Assembly: GCA_024734555.1 (NCBI GenBank)
Contig: JANPWX010000639.1
Location: forward strand, 1,067,656 to 1,131,655
Length of the DNA: 64,000 bases
Source of the DNA: Trochalopteron elliotii
Lineage: Eukaryota; Chordata; Aves; Passeriformes; Leiothrichidae
Reading direction: 5' to 3'
A program made the translations under genes and the position numbers. How positions within the stretch are numbered: the stretch's first letter is position 1; each line of letters begins with the position of its first letter. The notes beneath the pieces were generated by a model that made no database searches, had not been told where the DNA came from, and worked only from the letters and a program-made list of their open reading frames with translations. Shown here piece after piece: positions 24,331 to 35,990 of the stretch.

Positions 24331-25617
24331 TTCTATATTTTTACAAGAAACACTTGATATTGCAGCCTCTCTGCCTGTTCTTTGTTCTCCTCCCTACCCC
24401 TTCGCTCCCTCAAAAGATTTGATTTATGCCACCGTGGTCAAAATTTCATTACCTTCCATTTAACACAGTGGAAATAAAACCTGTCTTGAGAATTCTGGAA
24501 TATGTGAAAAATCAAAGTTTGCTTTTTTGATCTTTTGCTTTAGGGTATTGAACAGAAACTCCTTTTCTTTTCTATCAGAAGCAACTACCTTGATTTTTTT
24601 TATTTATTTTAAAAATTTCTTTCAGCAACAAGGAATGGAAGATTAAAGAAACGGAATATGGTTTATAAAACTTTTTTCCATGGGCGTGCCCTATATGACA
24701 GACCGTGTCCCTGAAACACCTTGGCTCAAATGTAGTAGCTGTGGGTGTGGTGATTATTTCCTGGCACAAGGAGGGATTTCAGGAAAGCATTGACTGTGCC
24801 TTCTCCACCCAGGCAGGTTCCTGACCTCTACTTACAAGTGACAAGAACCCTCATGTGCATAAATCCTACAGAATCCTTTAGGTAAAACCACTCACAGTGT
24901 TTGCATTGTGGGACTGTTCTCTTGAAAGTATAAATGTATGCACAGCATGCCTGAGGGTACCCAGTTTTGAATTATAGAGTGCCTTGTGAGCAGTCGTGGC
25001 ATTTGGTTTGAAGACACTCCCCCTGCCTCCCTCCCCACTTCCCACTTCTTATTTTAAATTCAGCTTTTCAAAAGCTTGTTACCAAAAATATTCTGATAGA
25101 TCTGTGGTGGTGCTGACTAGCAAGAGCTTTGCAATAGGGAGTGAAAGATCACTTTATAGACTTCAGGTCCTTCCTGGAACAGCTACTTTTTTCCTTTCAC
25201 TTTTTTCCCCCTCTTTTGGCAGATATACTAAAAAGAAAAAAAAAAAAAGAAACATAGAGTGTATGGATTTATTGCTCTATGGGGCTATTAGATGGGTAGC
25301 CACAGAGATCAAAGTGCTCTCTCTGCTGAACAGGTGTGGCAGGGAAAGTGCCAATTCTCTCCTTTCTAAGCCCTGCACTGAGGGAATATAATTTTTGGAC
25401 AAGACTTTACACAACCAAACCTGGAGAGAGCCTGAACTAAAAAAAGTTTCACTGAATAGGAGGAATGGACACAGGAGCTGTGTATCCAGATCAGGCTTAG
25501 ATAGGTGGTCTGACAGAGTATTTAAGTAACACTAAGCTAATTCTCGCCCCATTCCTTTCAACACATCTAGCTTCCCCCAGAATTTTTACAAGGCAGCTTT
25601 GATGGTAGTAAGTAGAT
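24331..25617. other. Unique non-coding DNA with short A tract
   Basis: No gene recognised. The A-rich tract at 25230-25248 is low complexity. The 131-codon open frame at 24996-25391 reads across that tract and has no domain that I recognise. Confidence 0.6.
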
Positions 25618-25939
25618 CATTAGAGAAACTATTTACAAGAGCAAAAGAGACTATTTACAAGAGTGTGTAGTGACAGGACAAGGAGAAATGTCTTCAAACT
25701 GAAAGAGAGCATGTTTAAGTCAGATGTTGGAAAAAGAAATCTCTACTGTGAGGGTGAGGCACTGGCCCAGGAAAGCTGTGGATGCCCCATCTTTGGAAGT
25801 GTTCAAGGCCAGGTTGGATGGTGCTCTGAGCAATCTGGTCCAGTGGAAGGTGTCCCTATCTATGGCAGGGGAATTAGAACCAGATGATCTTCAAGCTGCC
25901 TTCGAATCCAAAGCATTCTTATGATTTTATGATTCTATG
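25618..25939 (+). mobile_element. CR1 LINE, 3' end, best-preserved copy in the window
   Basis: The order of motifs is that of the avian CR1 3' end. GTAGTGACAGGACAAGGAGA and AATGTCTTCAAACTGAAAGA come first, then CTACTGTGAGGGTGAGGCAC, AGCTGTGGATGCCCCATC, GGAAGTGTTCAAGGCCAGG, TGGTCCAGTGGAAGGTGTCC and AGATGATCTTCAAGCTGCC, ending in the tail TTATGATTTTATGATTCTAT. It is 5'-truncated and has no reverse transcriptase domain. The 5' end carries a local duplication of ACTATTTACAAGAG (25628-25641 and 25650-25663, 22-bp period) that the family consensus lacks. The open frames across it are not host genes. Confidence 0.97.
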
Positions 25940-26972
25940 GTCATTGGGCTACTAATCTGATCTTTGTGTATAGTCAGACCAGGCGATGTGTTTGCCTCAT
26001 ACAGGGACATCTTGTTTACTCTTACTAGAAACTGTAGCCACTGCCAAAAAGCAAAACACTGTATCTGTTCAACAAATGACCCCTCCCTCTTCTTTGTAGA
26101 AGGCTAAAGTATTCTGATTAATCCTGTCAAGGAGACTGGTGGCAAAGACGAGCCAATGAGAAACAGGAGCATGAACTGGAAAGGAACAGGCCATATTTTA
26201 GGCACCAACGAGAGCAAAACTACCCAGGGACTGAAGTTTCTGGGGTCTACCGGTACCAAGTGACACATGGTTTAACTGCAGCAGTGTAGCTGTTGCTGAG
26301 AGCTTTGATGTCTTAGGAGGATCTTGTGAAACATCTTCATCAAGCAGAACAGGGCTTAGGTCAGTGCAGGGAATTCATCAAGGGACAAAGCAGTCAGCCA
26401 GCAAGTCTGGTCTTTGGAAGCCTTGAAGTTTAAATGGGCCTGAGTAGAGCCCTGCCTTTGTTTAAGCAAGTCCAGGAAGAACATCCTGGAAAGATCAGGC
26501 CAGAGGCAGTTGGGTTTAAGAAAAGGAGGTTAGGGTAAACAAAGACAAGAATGAGGTGCTGAAATGGGCTGTGGCCTCCAAAGCATCCTATCTTTAAATA
26601 ATCTTGGCTGAAACCCAGGATTCCTGGTCATTCCTCTGCTTGTTAGCAAATATCTGTGAAACCCACATGAAAAATTTGTTTGATTCTCCTTGGGTACAGA
26701 TCTGCAGCACCATCCCTGCCATACATCACACTAACTCACATCCCTGTCACAGTGATTCTATTCACCACTAACACAGCTTACCATATCCACAGCTTACCAT
26801 TATGCATGGGGAAATCTGTACAACGCACAATCATCTAAAAGGATGTCACTGACTTGTTACTAATGTAACTGATGTTACTGAAATGAAGTACTCAGAAGCA
26901 AGGAAATGTCTGTCCAGACTACACCCACACCCTAACTCACATTAATGGATTATGATTGGGCCTTTAATTGCA
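25940..26972. other. Unique non-coding DNA
   Basis: No gene or repeat recognised. There is a short local repeat, CAGCTTACCATATCCA then CAGCTTACCATTATG, at about 26774-26804. Confidence 0.6.
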
Positions 26973-27030
26973 CTGAATTCAATGATCTTGGAGGTCTTCT
27001 TCAACCATTAATGATTATTTGATTCTTTGG
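26973..27030 (+). mobile_element. CR1 LINE 3'-tail remnant
   Basis: CAATGATCTTGGAGGTCTTC, TTCAACCATTAATGATTA and TTTGATTCTTTGG match the last ~50 bases of CR1, where a 'GATCTT-GAAGGTC-TTCCAACC' block leads into ATTCTATGATTCT repeats. It is a degraded, very short copy. Confidence 0.75.
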
Positions 27031-30000
27031 TATAAACCCCCAATCTTATTCAGAAATTAAAATTTTCATTTCTGCACAGTGAGTATTTATTTGGGGGTAT
27101 TTGTTACCCTGTGCAAAGAATGAGAGAGGAATCTAGTGAGGGAAAAAAATTGTCCATGTGAGTGCTTCTTGTAAGACAACCTTTTAGTTGATGTTCTTGT
27201 GTGATGTTTGACAAAGACTGTTCTGAAATATTTTACTGTGTAGTATCATGAAGTCTCTTCAGAATAAAGAACATGGACCAGGAAGGCAGGTTTTCTGAAA
27301 CAGTACACCAGAGACAGCTGATAACACACAACCCGAGCTCTGAGCTCCTTCATTAAAAGGGATTGGGAATTCATGTCAAGCTATCTTTTTTCCCATCCTT
27401 GTCTTGGTCTTCCAAATATTTTAGAAAATGTGTATATTTTTGTCAGGCATTTTAGCATAGCTGGGAAGATGTCTTGGGTTTTTTTCCCCATCACTTCTGG
27501 ATTTTTTTTACACTCTTATGGAGTGTAAACAGAATGCACCCAACATAGTACCTAAGCACATACCTAGCTCCAGGCTTCAGTGGAGTTACTCATGTGTTCA
27601 CAGTTAATGATACTTACATTACATGGGTTTGTCCTCCTGACAAAGAAGCCCAATGGAGAAGGGCTGAGAATTCCACTGAAAGCCAGCAGGAGTTGGCCAT
27701 CTGACTCCCCAAACTCTTTTAAAAAGCCCTGCAATTCTGGGCTGAGGCCCAAGAGAGAATTTTTAATTCCATGCCAGTACACTATGATTCAGTGCTCAGA
27801 TCTGATGTTATTAAGTGAATAAGGGAGCCATCACATTTATTTGCCATGACTTACAAAAAGACAAGAAAATCCCCCGGTGTGCCAGCACTTTGAGCATTCA
27901 CTTGGTTGTAAACCAGCTGTTCATTAACAGTATATCTGTGTTGGTTGCATGGTTGTTCCACTTACACCCAGGCTGCACACACAGGGTTTTACCATCACTT
28001 GTTCTCTTTTCTTTGCACAGCATTGTCTCCACAAAGAATGCATGTAATTTAGAACATGGAGAATACTACTAATTATAGAAGAAATGAATGGAAGGAATAC
28101 CAAGGGAAGACATAGGAAACTAGATTGGGTCACTCTCCCATGTCTCAATTTCTTGATTTGAGAAAAGGGGAGTGATGGTACCAATTGCCTCTGAGTACTT
28201 ATGAAGAAAACCCGAACAATATATCTAGATTCATATGACAGCTGTATGTAAGTGGAAATTAGCCTTTGGGCATGCATGATTTGGGTAAATCTGAATCTGT
28301 TTTCAAAAGGACTTTGGAAGGTATCTGTCTGTACCATGTCATTTACAGACTGTCATCTGCCACATACCAGCCTTTTGTCTGAAAACATCTGGCCATTATA
28401 CCTATTCCAAAGAAACTGCAAGATTTGGGAAAAATGGTGGGAAAAGTGTATTTTTTGTTAAGTTTTGGTTTTGCTTGATTCATGCTCAAACTTTCCTAAA
28501 ATAGTCACTCTTGGAAAGAGAACAACTCTGGAAAAAGTTCAGCCAAGAAGGCTAAAGTTTATGAAAATAATAAATAACTGAAACTGGGCCTTCAGAATGG
28601 AAATGTTTAGATGAACTTCATATTAGTGCTTTTACATATTGGTGCTTCAATGGTTTTTTGAGTCAGAAATATAGAGTGCAGGAAATGAGTGGGAGAAAAT
28701 CACTGGGTTGCTTTTGCTTTTTTTTTTTTCCCCTACTGGTGTACTTTTAATGAAAACAGGAAGAAAATAGAATATGACATGTACGTTATGTGATACTGAT
28801 ACAGTTCACTTAGACCAATGACACATCCTTCAGCTACCAGTGAATCATTCTTGATGAGTAAAGTGAATTGCAACTGAAAGTGGAAAAGTTTTGTAAAATT
28901 TATAGCAAGTGTTCACATCATGCTTGAGTACAGTAATACATGGTAAGCCCACAAGGTACCTTCTGCTGTTGTGCAAAGAGAGAGATGAAAAGAAAGAATG
29001 AAATCATGTAAGTATTTCAGTTTTCTGAGATTTGTAGAATGATGCTGTATTGACAATATAGGCATCAGTAAAATTTGGAGAAGAGTTGGGGGTAATAGAT
29101 AAAATTAGAGCTCATAAAATTTTCATCATTTGATATGTTGCAGGTACATCTTAAAACATGTTTTTGCTTACTTGTGATGAATGCTGCTTGGAAATACATG
29201 TTTGTACAGCTTTGGTGGTTACTTCATTTCCCTGGAAATGCTCAGGCACTCAGTTAAACACTCAACCCCTAAAACGAACAAACACAGAGCTTCCAAAATG
29301 GCCTTCCGAAAGCATTTGAAGCATACATATTATGGTGCAGAAAAATCATGTGAGATTCTTCCTCCTATGCGTTTTCTGCTGACAAATATGTTCACAAACA
29401 TTAATTGAAGAGAAAATAGAAAAGGAATACTATTTATCCTATTTTCCTGAGTCTTAGTGATGTGAATGCCTAAGCCTGTTATTTGGTGCCTTTTCCTTCT
29501 CTCTGGCAATGCTGTTTGATGTTCTGCAGTCCAACATGAATAATCTCCCCAACAGGAAAGACTTTGGGGTTAATAATAGGTAAAAATGGCTGACCTCTGA
29601 GTTCCCCCACGTCTATATTAGCATCTTGAACTAAATAAAGCATGGTCAAAACCTGAAGGATTGCACGTATTTTTTCCTTTGTAGCCAGTGGCCAACCTCT
29701 GTCTTGCTCCTCAGGCCTGGATGGAGGAAAGGAGAAGCCTGCATGACACTCCACACAAGCTCAGGAGCTGCCTGGACAGAGCAGAATATAAAATGAAATC
29801 TCAGTCACTGATAAACACTGCCTCACCTCCAGAGACACAACAGATGTATGGAATAAGGTTTTGACTGTCACCAATCACTAGCTCAGAGCACACTGATACA
29901 AATGTAGTTCACATTGCTTTTTCATGAGATTTGAAAACAATTATCACCCATCTCTACAGAAACCACATATTTCTCAACAGTCACCTCTTTGGTTTCCATA

Positions 30001-32748
30001 GTGATAATCTTCATGGAAATTAACACTTTTTGTGAATCAATCTTGTCACCTCTTGCAATGAGTGAAACTCATGGTACTCATCCGGGCTTCTTTCAGTGAC
30101 CATCAAGATGCACCCTGATCTTCCTTCTGCTCCTTTAGCATGGACTTCAACAAAAACCAATTTGACATGCAAAATGTGCAGCCAAACTCTGCTCTTACCA
30201 TTAGCATTGTCAGAGGTATAAACCAAGAATAACCTGACAGACACATATGAAGGCCTTTGAACCTGGGGCCAAAATGGCAGAGTCAGAGGTCTGGCAGAAT
30301 GCATGCACCCATGTGTAAGCAGGGAGTGGACTCAAAGCCCTGGCAGCAATCAGGAGTGTTCCCAGACTCCAAAAGCCATAAATGATGGATGAGTTAACTG
30401 GCATGAGGGTCCAATTAATATGCCCCATTATTGGACAGATTTTTCTAGCTCCACTCTCAGAGCTCTGGATTTTCTGAACAGACTTCTGGCAAAAATTTTC
30501 AACATTTAAGATACATTTCATCTGAAACAGGGATAATTGTTTCTATCAATTACTAAATTAGTTTCTATTAGTTACTTAGCTGACAGTGCAATTCATATCT
30601 TGAGATGAATGTATGAAGCACTCAAGTAGTTCTTCTTTCCTCAACAAGGAGATGGAATCAAAGAAAGCAACTGTTAAAGCACAGAAAGTAGTAGGGTGCT
30701 GGGAAAAGAATAAACCTTCAAGAGAGTGAAAGGAAAAGAAAAAGAATTAAGAGAAATCAGCAAGTACAATTAGGAAATTTCAATGTAGTAAACTAAGTTA
30801 GCGAGGCCAGGAGAGGGGAAAATTTGAATCCAGGTCCAGTACTGGCACACATTCATCTAAGGCTTTTGTTGCAGAACATCACATAAGAAAACTGCGATTT
30901 GTTTTTTAAAACTTTTTAACTGATGTGCGTGCACATTCCTGACTTTTATTTGGAGTTGAATGTTTGAATTTCCCCCAATGGAACTGAAAATCCTGTTCAA
31001 AGTACTGTGCTGTTCAGACAGGCCAAGCAGCTCATGTGGTAATGTAATGCTACATAGATATAGTCAGTAAGAAGGAGGAGAAACAGAAACACTAACTTGG
31101 GATGGGGGCGGTGGGGTGTCCTTCTGAATTTCATAAAAATTCTTCTTTCACCTCAAATACTATACTAGCTAGTCCATACTTAGGATTCTGATTTAGGCAA
31201 TCAGAAGTTAAATGCTGAGAGATATGCACACAGACACAGAACTAACATATATTTTTTTCCCATTTACCATTTCTTCCATTTTGGGTAGAAAAAGATGTCA
31301 ATGAAAACATCACTTCTAGTCTAATTTAAAGTACAAAGAGCTCCTAGACAGAGCAAAAATACAAGACATTTCTCTGAAAAATGTTTTGAAAAGTTGTGTT
31401 GCAAGCTTTCTCCACACAGTAGCACACTGTGCAGGGCACAGAAAGTTCTGTCAAAAAGTTTCATTCCTGTTGCAAGACTGCCCACATGAATGTGTCACCT
31501 AGTGAGTCCTGATTAATACCATTTGTCTGTGAAAGTCCTTTGCCTGTGTACTATGCATGCAGGTTGCAAATCACGGAATTTATATGCATGTATATGCCTG
31601 AATTGACCATTTGTAGTTGTGCACAGACTGGACCAGGAGAAGGCCGTAGCTACCAACTCTTACAAATTAATAGCAATATGCTCTTTTCCCTACTGCCTTT
31701 GAAATATTTCTTCCAAGAGATACAGTTCAGCAGGGACCAATTGCTTTCCCATTAGCTTTCTACATTTAGAAAACATAAATTAATACAAACCACATTAACA
31801 CACAGTTCTACTAGATCCATTACAAAGCCTGGAATTCCCTCCAAGACAAGCACCAGTCCTTTATTTCAGATTCCTGTAAATCGTGACTGGCCCATTTTGA
31901 CTTTTGACTAACGAGGTGTGGTGCTGGAGATGTCCTTTGACTGGATAGGGTCAGATGTTTAGATTGACTTGTGCTGCTGTTGGCTCTGTTTGCAGCAAGA
32001 ACCAACACTGCTTCTGCAGAACATACTTTCCTCTTTTGAGCTTCCATGGTCCTCAAAAGCTGCTTTTCCCGCTGCCAAGAGGCGAGACCATGCAAAAGGG
32101 TATGATCTCAAATGATCAAAGTGCAACAAGTAGCTTTCAGAGAAGTGGCAATAAAACCAATAAACAAGGCTCAATGCAAACATGCAAGCATTTGATTTTC
32201 AACCATGTCTGATTTCCAGCATCCAGAAGTCCCACACATTCTGCCAACATTGCCTGGTGCTCAAGGTCTCTGGAAAAAACTACAGATTTTTTTTTCCTCT
32301 AGGGACATATTTTGTTTGCTATAGTATAGTTTGTTATATGTATTTAGTTTACTATAGTATGTTTGAAAGACCAAAATAAATTCCAAACATCACAGAGCCT
32401 GTAGTCAGAGGCAGAGGTCTTAGTTAATCCTTAGAGTCCAAGAAGAACTGTAAGACTGAGTAGACAAGTCTTCAGGTTCACTGTGTGAGAAAGCCTCTAA
32501 GGATTGTTCTGTATTTATGAATATCACAAGCAGAGATGTCAGGGAAAAGAGACTGAGTGTGTATGAATTCTGAATACTTACATGGATGGTGATAATGATA
32601 AGAACATAGGAGGCCTTTTTATTAATGTATGGCTTGGACAGAATGAGTGCTTGTGAGTGTAAGCTCCATGTTTACCCCAAAAGTGAGTCATCACAGATAC
32701 ATGGAGTGGAACACTGACCTTGTTCTGGTTTGGTGGATTTATTGGGAT
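27031..32748. other. Unique non-coding DNA
   Basis: About 5.7 kb with no recognised repeat family and no supported gene. A 91-codon minus-strand open frame at 29479-29754 (GTG, not ATG, at its start) and a 137-codon minus-strand frame at 27924-28337 have no domain that I know. A G-rich patch lies at 31101-31121. A TATAGTATAG-type self-complementary patch lies at about 32320-32362. Confidence 0.6.
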
Positions 32749-32767
32749 TTTGTTGTTGTTGTTGTTT
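32749..32767. repeat. (TTG)n short microsatellite
   Basis: About six TTG units within a T/G-rich stretch that continues to about 32795. Confidence 0.9.
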
Positions 32768-33735
32768 GGCTTCTTGGTTGGTTTTGTTTTTCATTTGTCT
32801 AATCATTATCTAATTAAATCAATTTCAGAAAGTTACTTACAGTTTGTCTAACAAGTTCCCAGGCTCTGGACAGTGAGTGAGTTCCAGGGTATTTCATATC
32901 TTACATCAAGTAGGCAAGGACTTTTTGAATCCATCAACTATTTGTGTATTTCAAGCCATCTCTGAGTTTGCATCCTGGGATTGCAGAGACCTGGCTCAAG
33001 GTTTTTTTTGAAACTAAGCAAAACTCAGCTGTTCAAGACCTCAGGACTCATGTGGGACCAGGCTGCTCCTTCCATTGGAAAATGAGAAAAGTAGGGCTGA
33101 GACAAGGAGTCATGGGAGACAGTTCTGTGGGAATGGGCTTGCCTTTCTTCCTGCCACCAGGGGGGAGACTGGAGGTACCCAGCACCACATACATCCAGTC
33201 TGTTCAACATCTATTAGCGTCACTGTCCAAAGCCCTGGCATGAACAAACCACTGAAAACAGATGGTTTACTGTCTTGGCAGGGCACTGTGCTAGACAGAG
33301 GCCACCTTTACGGATTCCTGAGGCTGGTATTGGGAATGTTCAATTTTTTTGGTGAAATTTACTTCCTAATATATCATTTTCACATATAGAGACAAGATAT
33401 ACAATATCTTGGAAGATAAGTCTCTCTCTGTTTGCTTTCTCAATGCTTTTGAAGGTAAAATGCACAAACAAGGCATCCAGTTGCAGACTATCACCTACCA
33501 AGGGTCCTCTGCATTGGGACCAAATGCAAAAAAAAAAGGGCCTAAAGTGAAAGCTCACAGTCAAAAAATTTGGGGTTCCGTGCAAAAACCAATGTATAAT
33601 TTTCAACAGAGCAAATAGTTTCCACTTGTTCAGCCTCTGCTGTACTTAAGGCCATTAGGGACCTGGTATCATTTCTCAGACATGTATGAGTGGATAGACC
33701 CAGTGCCTTAGGGGAATTCCAGTTAATGACTCCAA
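32768..33735. other. Unique non-coding DNA
   Basis: No gene recognised. An A10 run lies at 33528-33537. Confidence 0.6.
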
Positions 33736-33965
33736 GGTCATTACCTTGTGTTCTTCCGACGCAAGCCCTCAAGCGAATTTAGTTGGCTATATTACCCTTC
33801 TCTTCCCCTGCTAAAAACAATCTTGCTGGCAGTGCTGCTTTTCCTCAGTAGAAGTAGCCACATTTCAGTGACGGGTGACGTGAGCTCTGCAAATACAGAG
33901 CCAAATTCCACAGCAACGCAGGAGCATGTATTTATGACAGCAATGGATTTGTGCCTGGTCGCACT
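33736..33965. promoter_or_regulatory. CpG-retaining patch with CRE-like motif
   Basis: Seven CpGs fall within about 225 bp, well above the surrounding sequence. A TGACGTGA word (33876-33883), close to the cAMP response element TGACGTCA, lies in the patch. It is not large or GC-rich enough for a CpG island. This may be a small regulatory element, by inference only. Confidence 0.2.
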
Positions 33966-34354
33966 GTGGCTGTAGGAGGCTGACAGATGATAAAATTGTC
34001 TGGGGTGGAAAGCATTATAAAGTTTTGCTGATGTAGCTATGGTAGGCAAGTCCTATCACAAATCTGTTTGAGGGTCTCATGCTAAGCCTTTCGACATAGG
34101 TATTTACACAAATGCATTTCAGAATTCATCCATAAGTTATTTGCCTTTTGTCACTCATTCAGTTCATTCTCCCCTCAAAAAAACTGATAGTTTGTTATTT
34201 TTAAAGCACTTCTTGCTTTATTAAAAGCTATGGAAAATTGATCATCAATGGTATACTACAAAAACTAGTATTTAGTTTGGAGATGAAAGGGCCATGCCTG
34301 CAGCATTATCAGCCCTGGCTTGGAGCTAGAGTGCTATAAAATGGGTCCTCAAAA
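33966..34354. other. Unique AT-rich non-coding DNA
   Basis: Nothing recognised. Confidence 0.6.
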
Positions 34355-34383
34355 GTGTATGTGTGTGTGTGTGTGTGTGTGTG
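34355..34383. repeat. (GT)n dinucleotide microsatellite
   Basis: A GT run of about 14 units with a single A interruption at 34359. Confidence 0.97.
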
Positions 34384-35015
34384 AAATTACCCAAGTGCAA
34401 AAGGAATTTTTGACACATAAACAACTATTTGTCTCCTGCAGTCTTGAGCATAGACCCATTATCTTATCGTTCATTAGCAGCCTATTGAATTCACATAATC
34501 AGTAATAGTTTCTGGAAGCTGTTTGGCAAGAAGAGATGGAAATTACTAACTCACAGCTGGGTAAGAAAAAATGGCAAATACACACGTTGTGCTTGCACTC
34601 TTCCCCCCCTCTTCCTTGGACACTGTAGATTTATTGCCTCACGGTATTCACAGATGATGTTTTCATAGTCACTAATGAGGTCCCAGCAGTTTTTTAACAA
34701 TAACAGGACATTACTACTCCTAAGATATATTATGTGTTTTCCCCATTTTTCTCCATTTTGGTTGAATACTCAGAAGTGTGCTAGCTTAAAAATCTTCTGG
34801 TTTATTATTATTATGATTGATAGTCCAGTCATGTGACATAAACAACTGCTGAGGTGTAACTTTTCAATTGCTAATTTGTTTAAAAATGTAAAATGTAATA
34901 TTTTAACATGCTGGTCATGGTTTTGTACATAAAAATGACAAAATGCTAGTTTGGTGTTTTTTGTTTCTACAAGTGGAAAGGCAACACAGTAAAGATCAAT
35001 TTCCAAGAGTGTTGT
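34384..35015. other. Unique AT-rich non-coding DNA upstream of an exon-like island
   Basis: AT-rich, repeat-free sequence with a TTATTATTATTATGATT patch near 34801. No coding frame. Confidence 0.55.
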
Positions 35016-35086
35016 GCATTCCTTTTTCCTCTCTGCAAGAATCTGGCTTCAGCCCATCACAGTTGACGGAGATACACAAGGTAAGA
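35016..35086 (+). other. Candidate exon 35040-35080 with acceptor and consensus donor
   Basis: A pyrimidine-rich acceptor, TTCCTTTTTCCTCTCTGCAAG (two parts: TTCCTTTTTCC then TCTCTGCAAG), ends at 35039. A 41-base segment follows (35040-35080), and then AAG|GTAAGA, a near-perfect donor, at 35081. Two of three frames are open: one reads IWLQPITVDGDTQ and the other SGFSPSQLTEIHK. I do not recognise either peptide. The segment could be a coding or a non-coding RNA exon, or a chance pair of splice signals. Weak points are the length of 41, which is not a multiple of three, and the AAG acceptor, which is less favoured than CAG. Confidence 0.25.
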
Positions 35087-35950
35087 TGAAAATATTTACT
35101 GAAAATAGTTAAAATTATTTTGTTTTGAGACCGATGGCCCTTCTATGTTTATTCTGCAAAACCAATTCTTTCATATACTGATTCAGGAAAGCACATAAAT
35201 ATTTGCTTTATTTTATACACGTGTTTTAGTTATACTAATCTTCAGATAAGCGTGAGGATTTTCATTTTCATGAATTTGATCTTTAACGCATAACTCTTCT
35301 ACAATAAAAAGTAGGTTTCATTTAGAGTAGCTGGTAGTATGCTGCTTTCTGATGTTAAATATAGAACTTGCTGTCATTTAAAATCATAATACTTAGAGGC
35401 TGTTAAAGATGAAGTCACATTTAATGTATAAGTATTTAGTGAGCTATAATGTGTAAACCTAAGCAAAGCTGAGTTTAGGAGATCAGCCTCTCATCCATCT
35501 AGTTCTCTGAAGTATAAATTTTGCTGTCTTCTTTGCCTGTGATTTGAAATCTTTGCTCTAAAGTGTGAACCTAAAGAGCCTTCTGCTAAGCAGACACTCG
35601 CAGCAAGCACCATTCCTAATACCAAAACTGTCCAAGGCCCCAACTACTCCAATATCTACATGCCTAGTGACTTCATGGATGTGGGACTATACACACACAC
35701 CTAAAGTTAACCTGGGGTGTAGGCTTTCACAGGTTTGGGACCAAAGAAGCTGTTTGGTGGGAATGAGTAAAGCTGTGGTCAGGAAAATTCCTGGAGCTGC
35801 TATTTTTGCAATTAGCTCATGTACAATTAGCTTCATAACACCTCCCAAGCCCCTTAGGTCTGCACACAGACCTGAGGGGCTCTTCAGAAAGGACTTGAAA
35901 CAGAGGATGAGGTCCACACCCACTGAAATCAGTGGTAGCTTTGCCAAACT
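35087..35950. other. Unique AT-rich non-coding DNA
   Basis: The first 400 bases are AT-rich and repeat-free. A 159-codon open frame starting at a GTG (35565-36044) runs into the TTTG repeat and has no recognisable domain, so I treat it as chance. Confidence 0.55.
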
Positions 35951-35990
35951 GTTTTTTGTTTTTGTTTGTTTGTTTGTTTGTTTTATTTTA
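35951..35990. repeat. (TTTG)n tetranucleotide repeat
   Basis: An imperfect TTTG run of about six units with flanking T runs. Confidence 0.95.

Noticed and set aside
25663..25924. Two overlapping open frames at 25.7-25.9 kb
   Set aside because: Both lie wholly inside the CR1 3' end, which is not protein-coding in this part.
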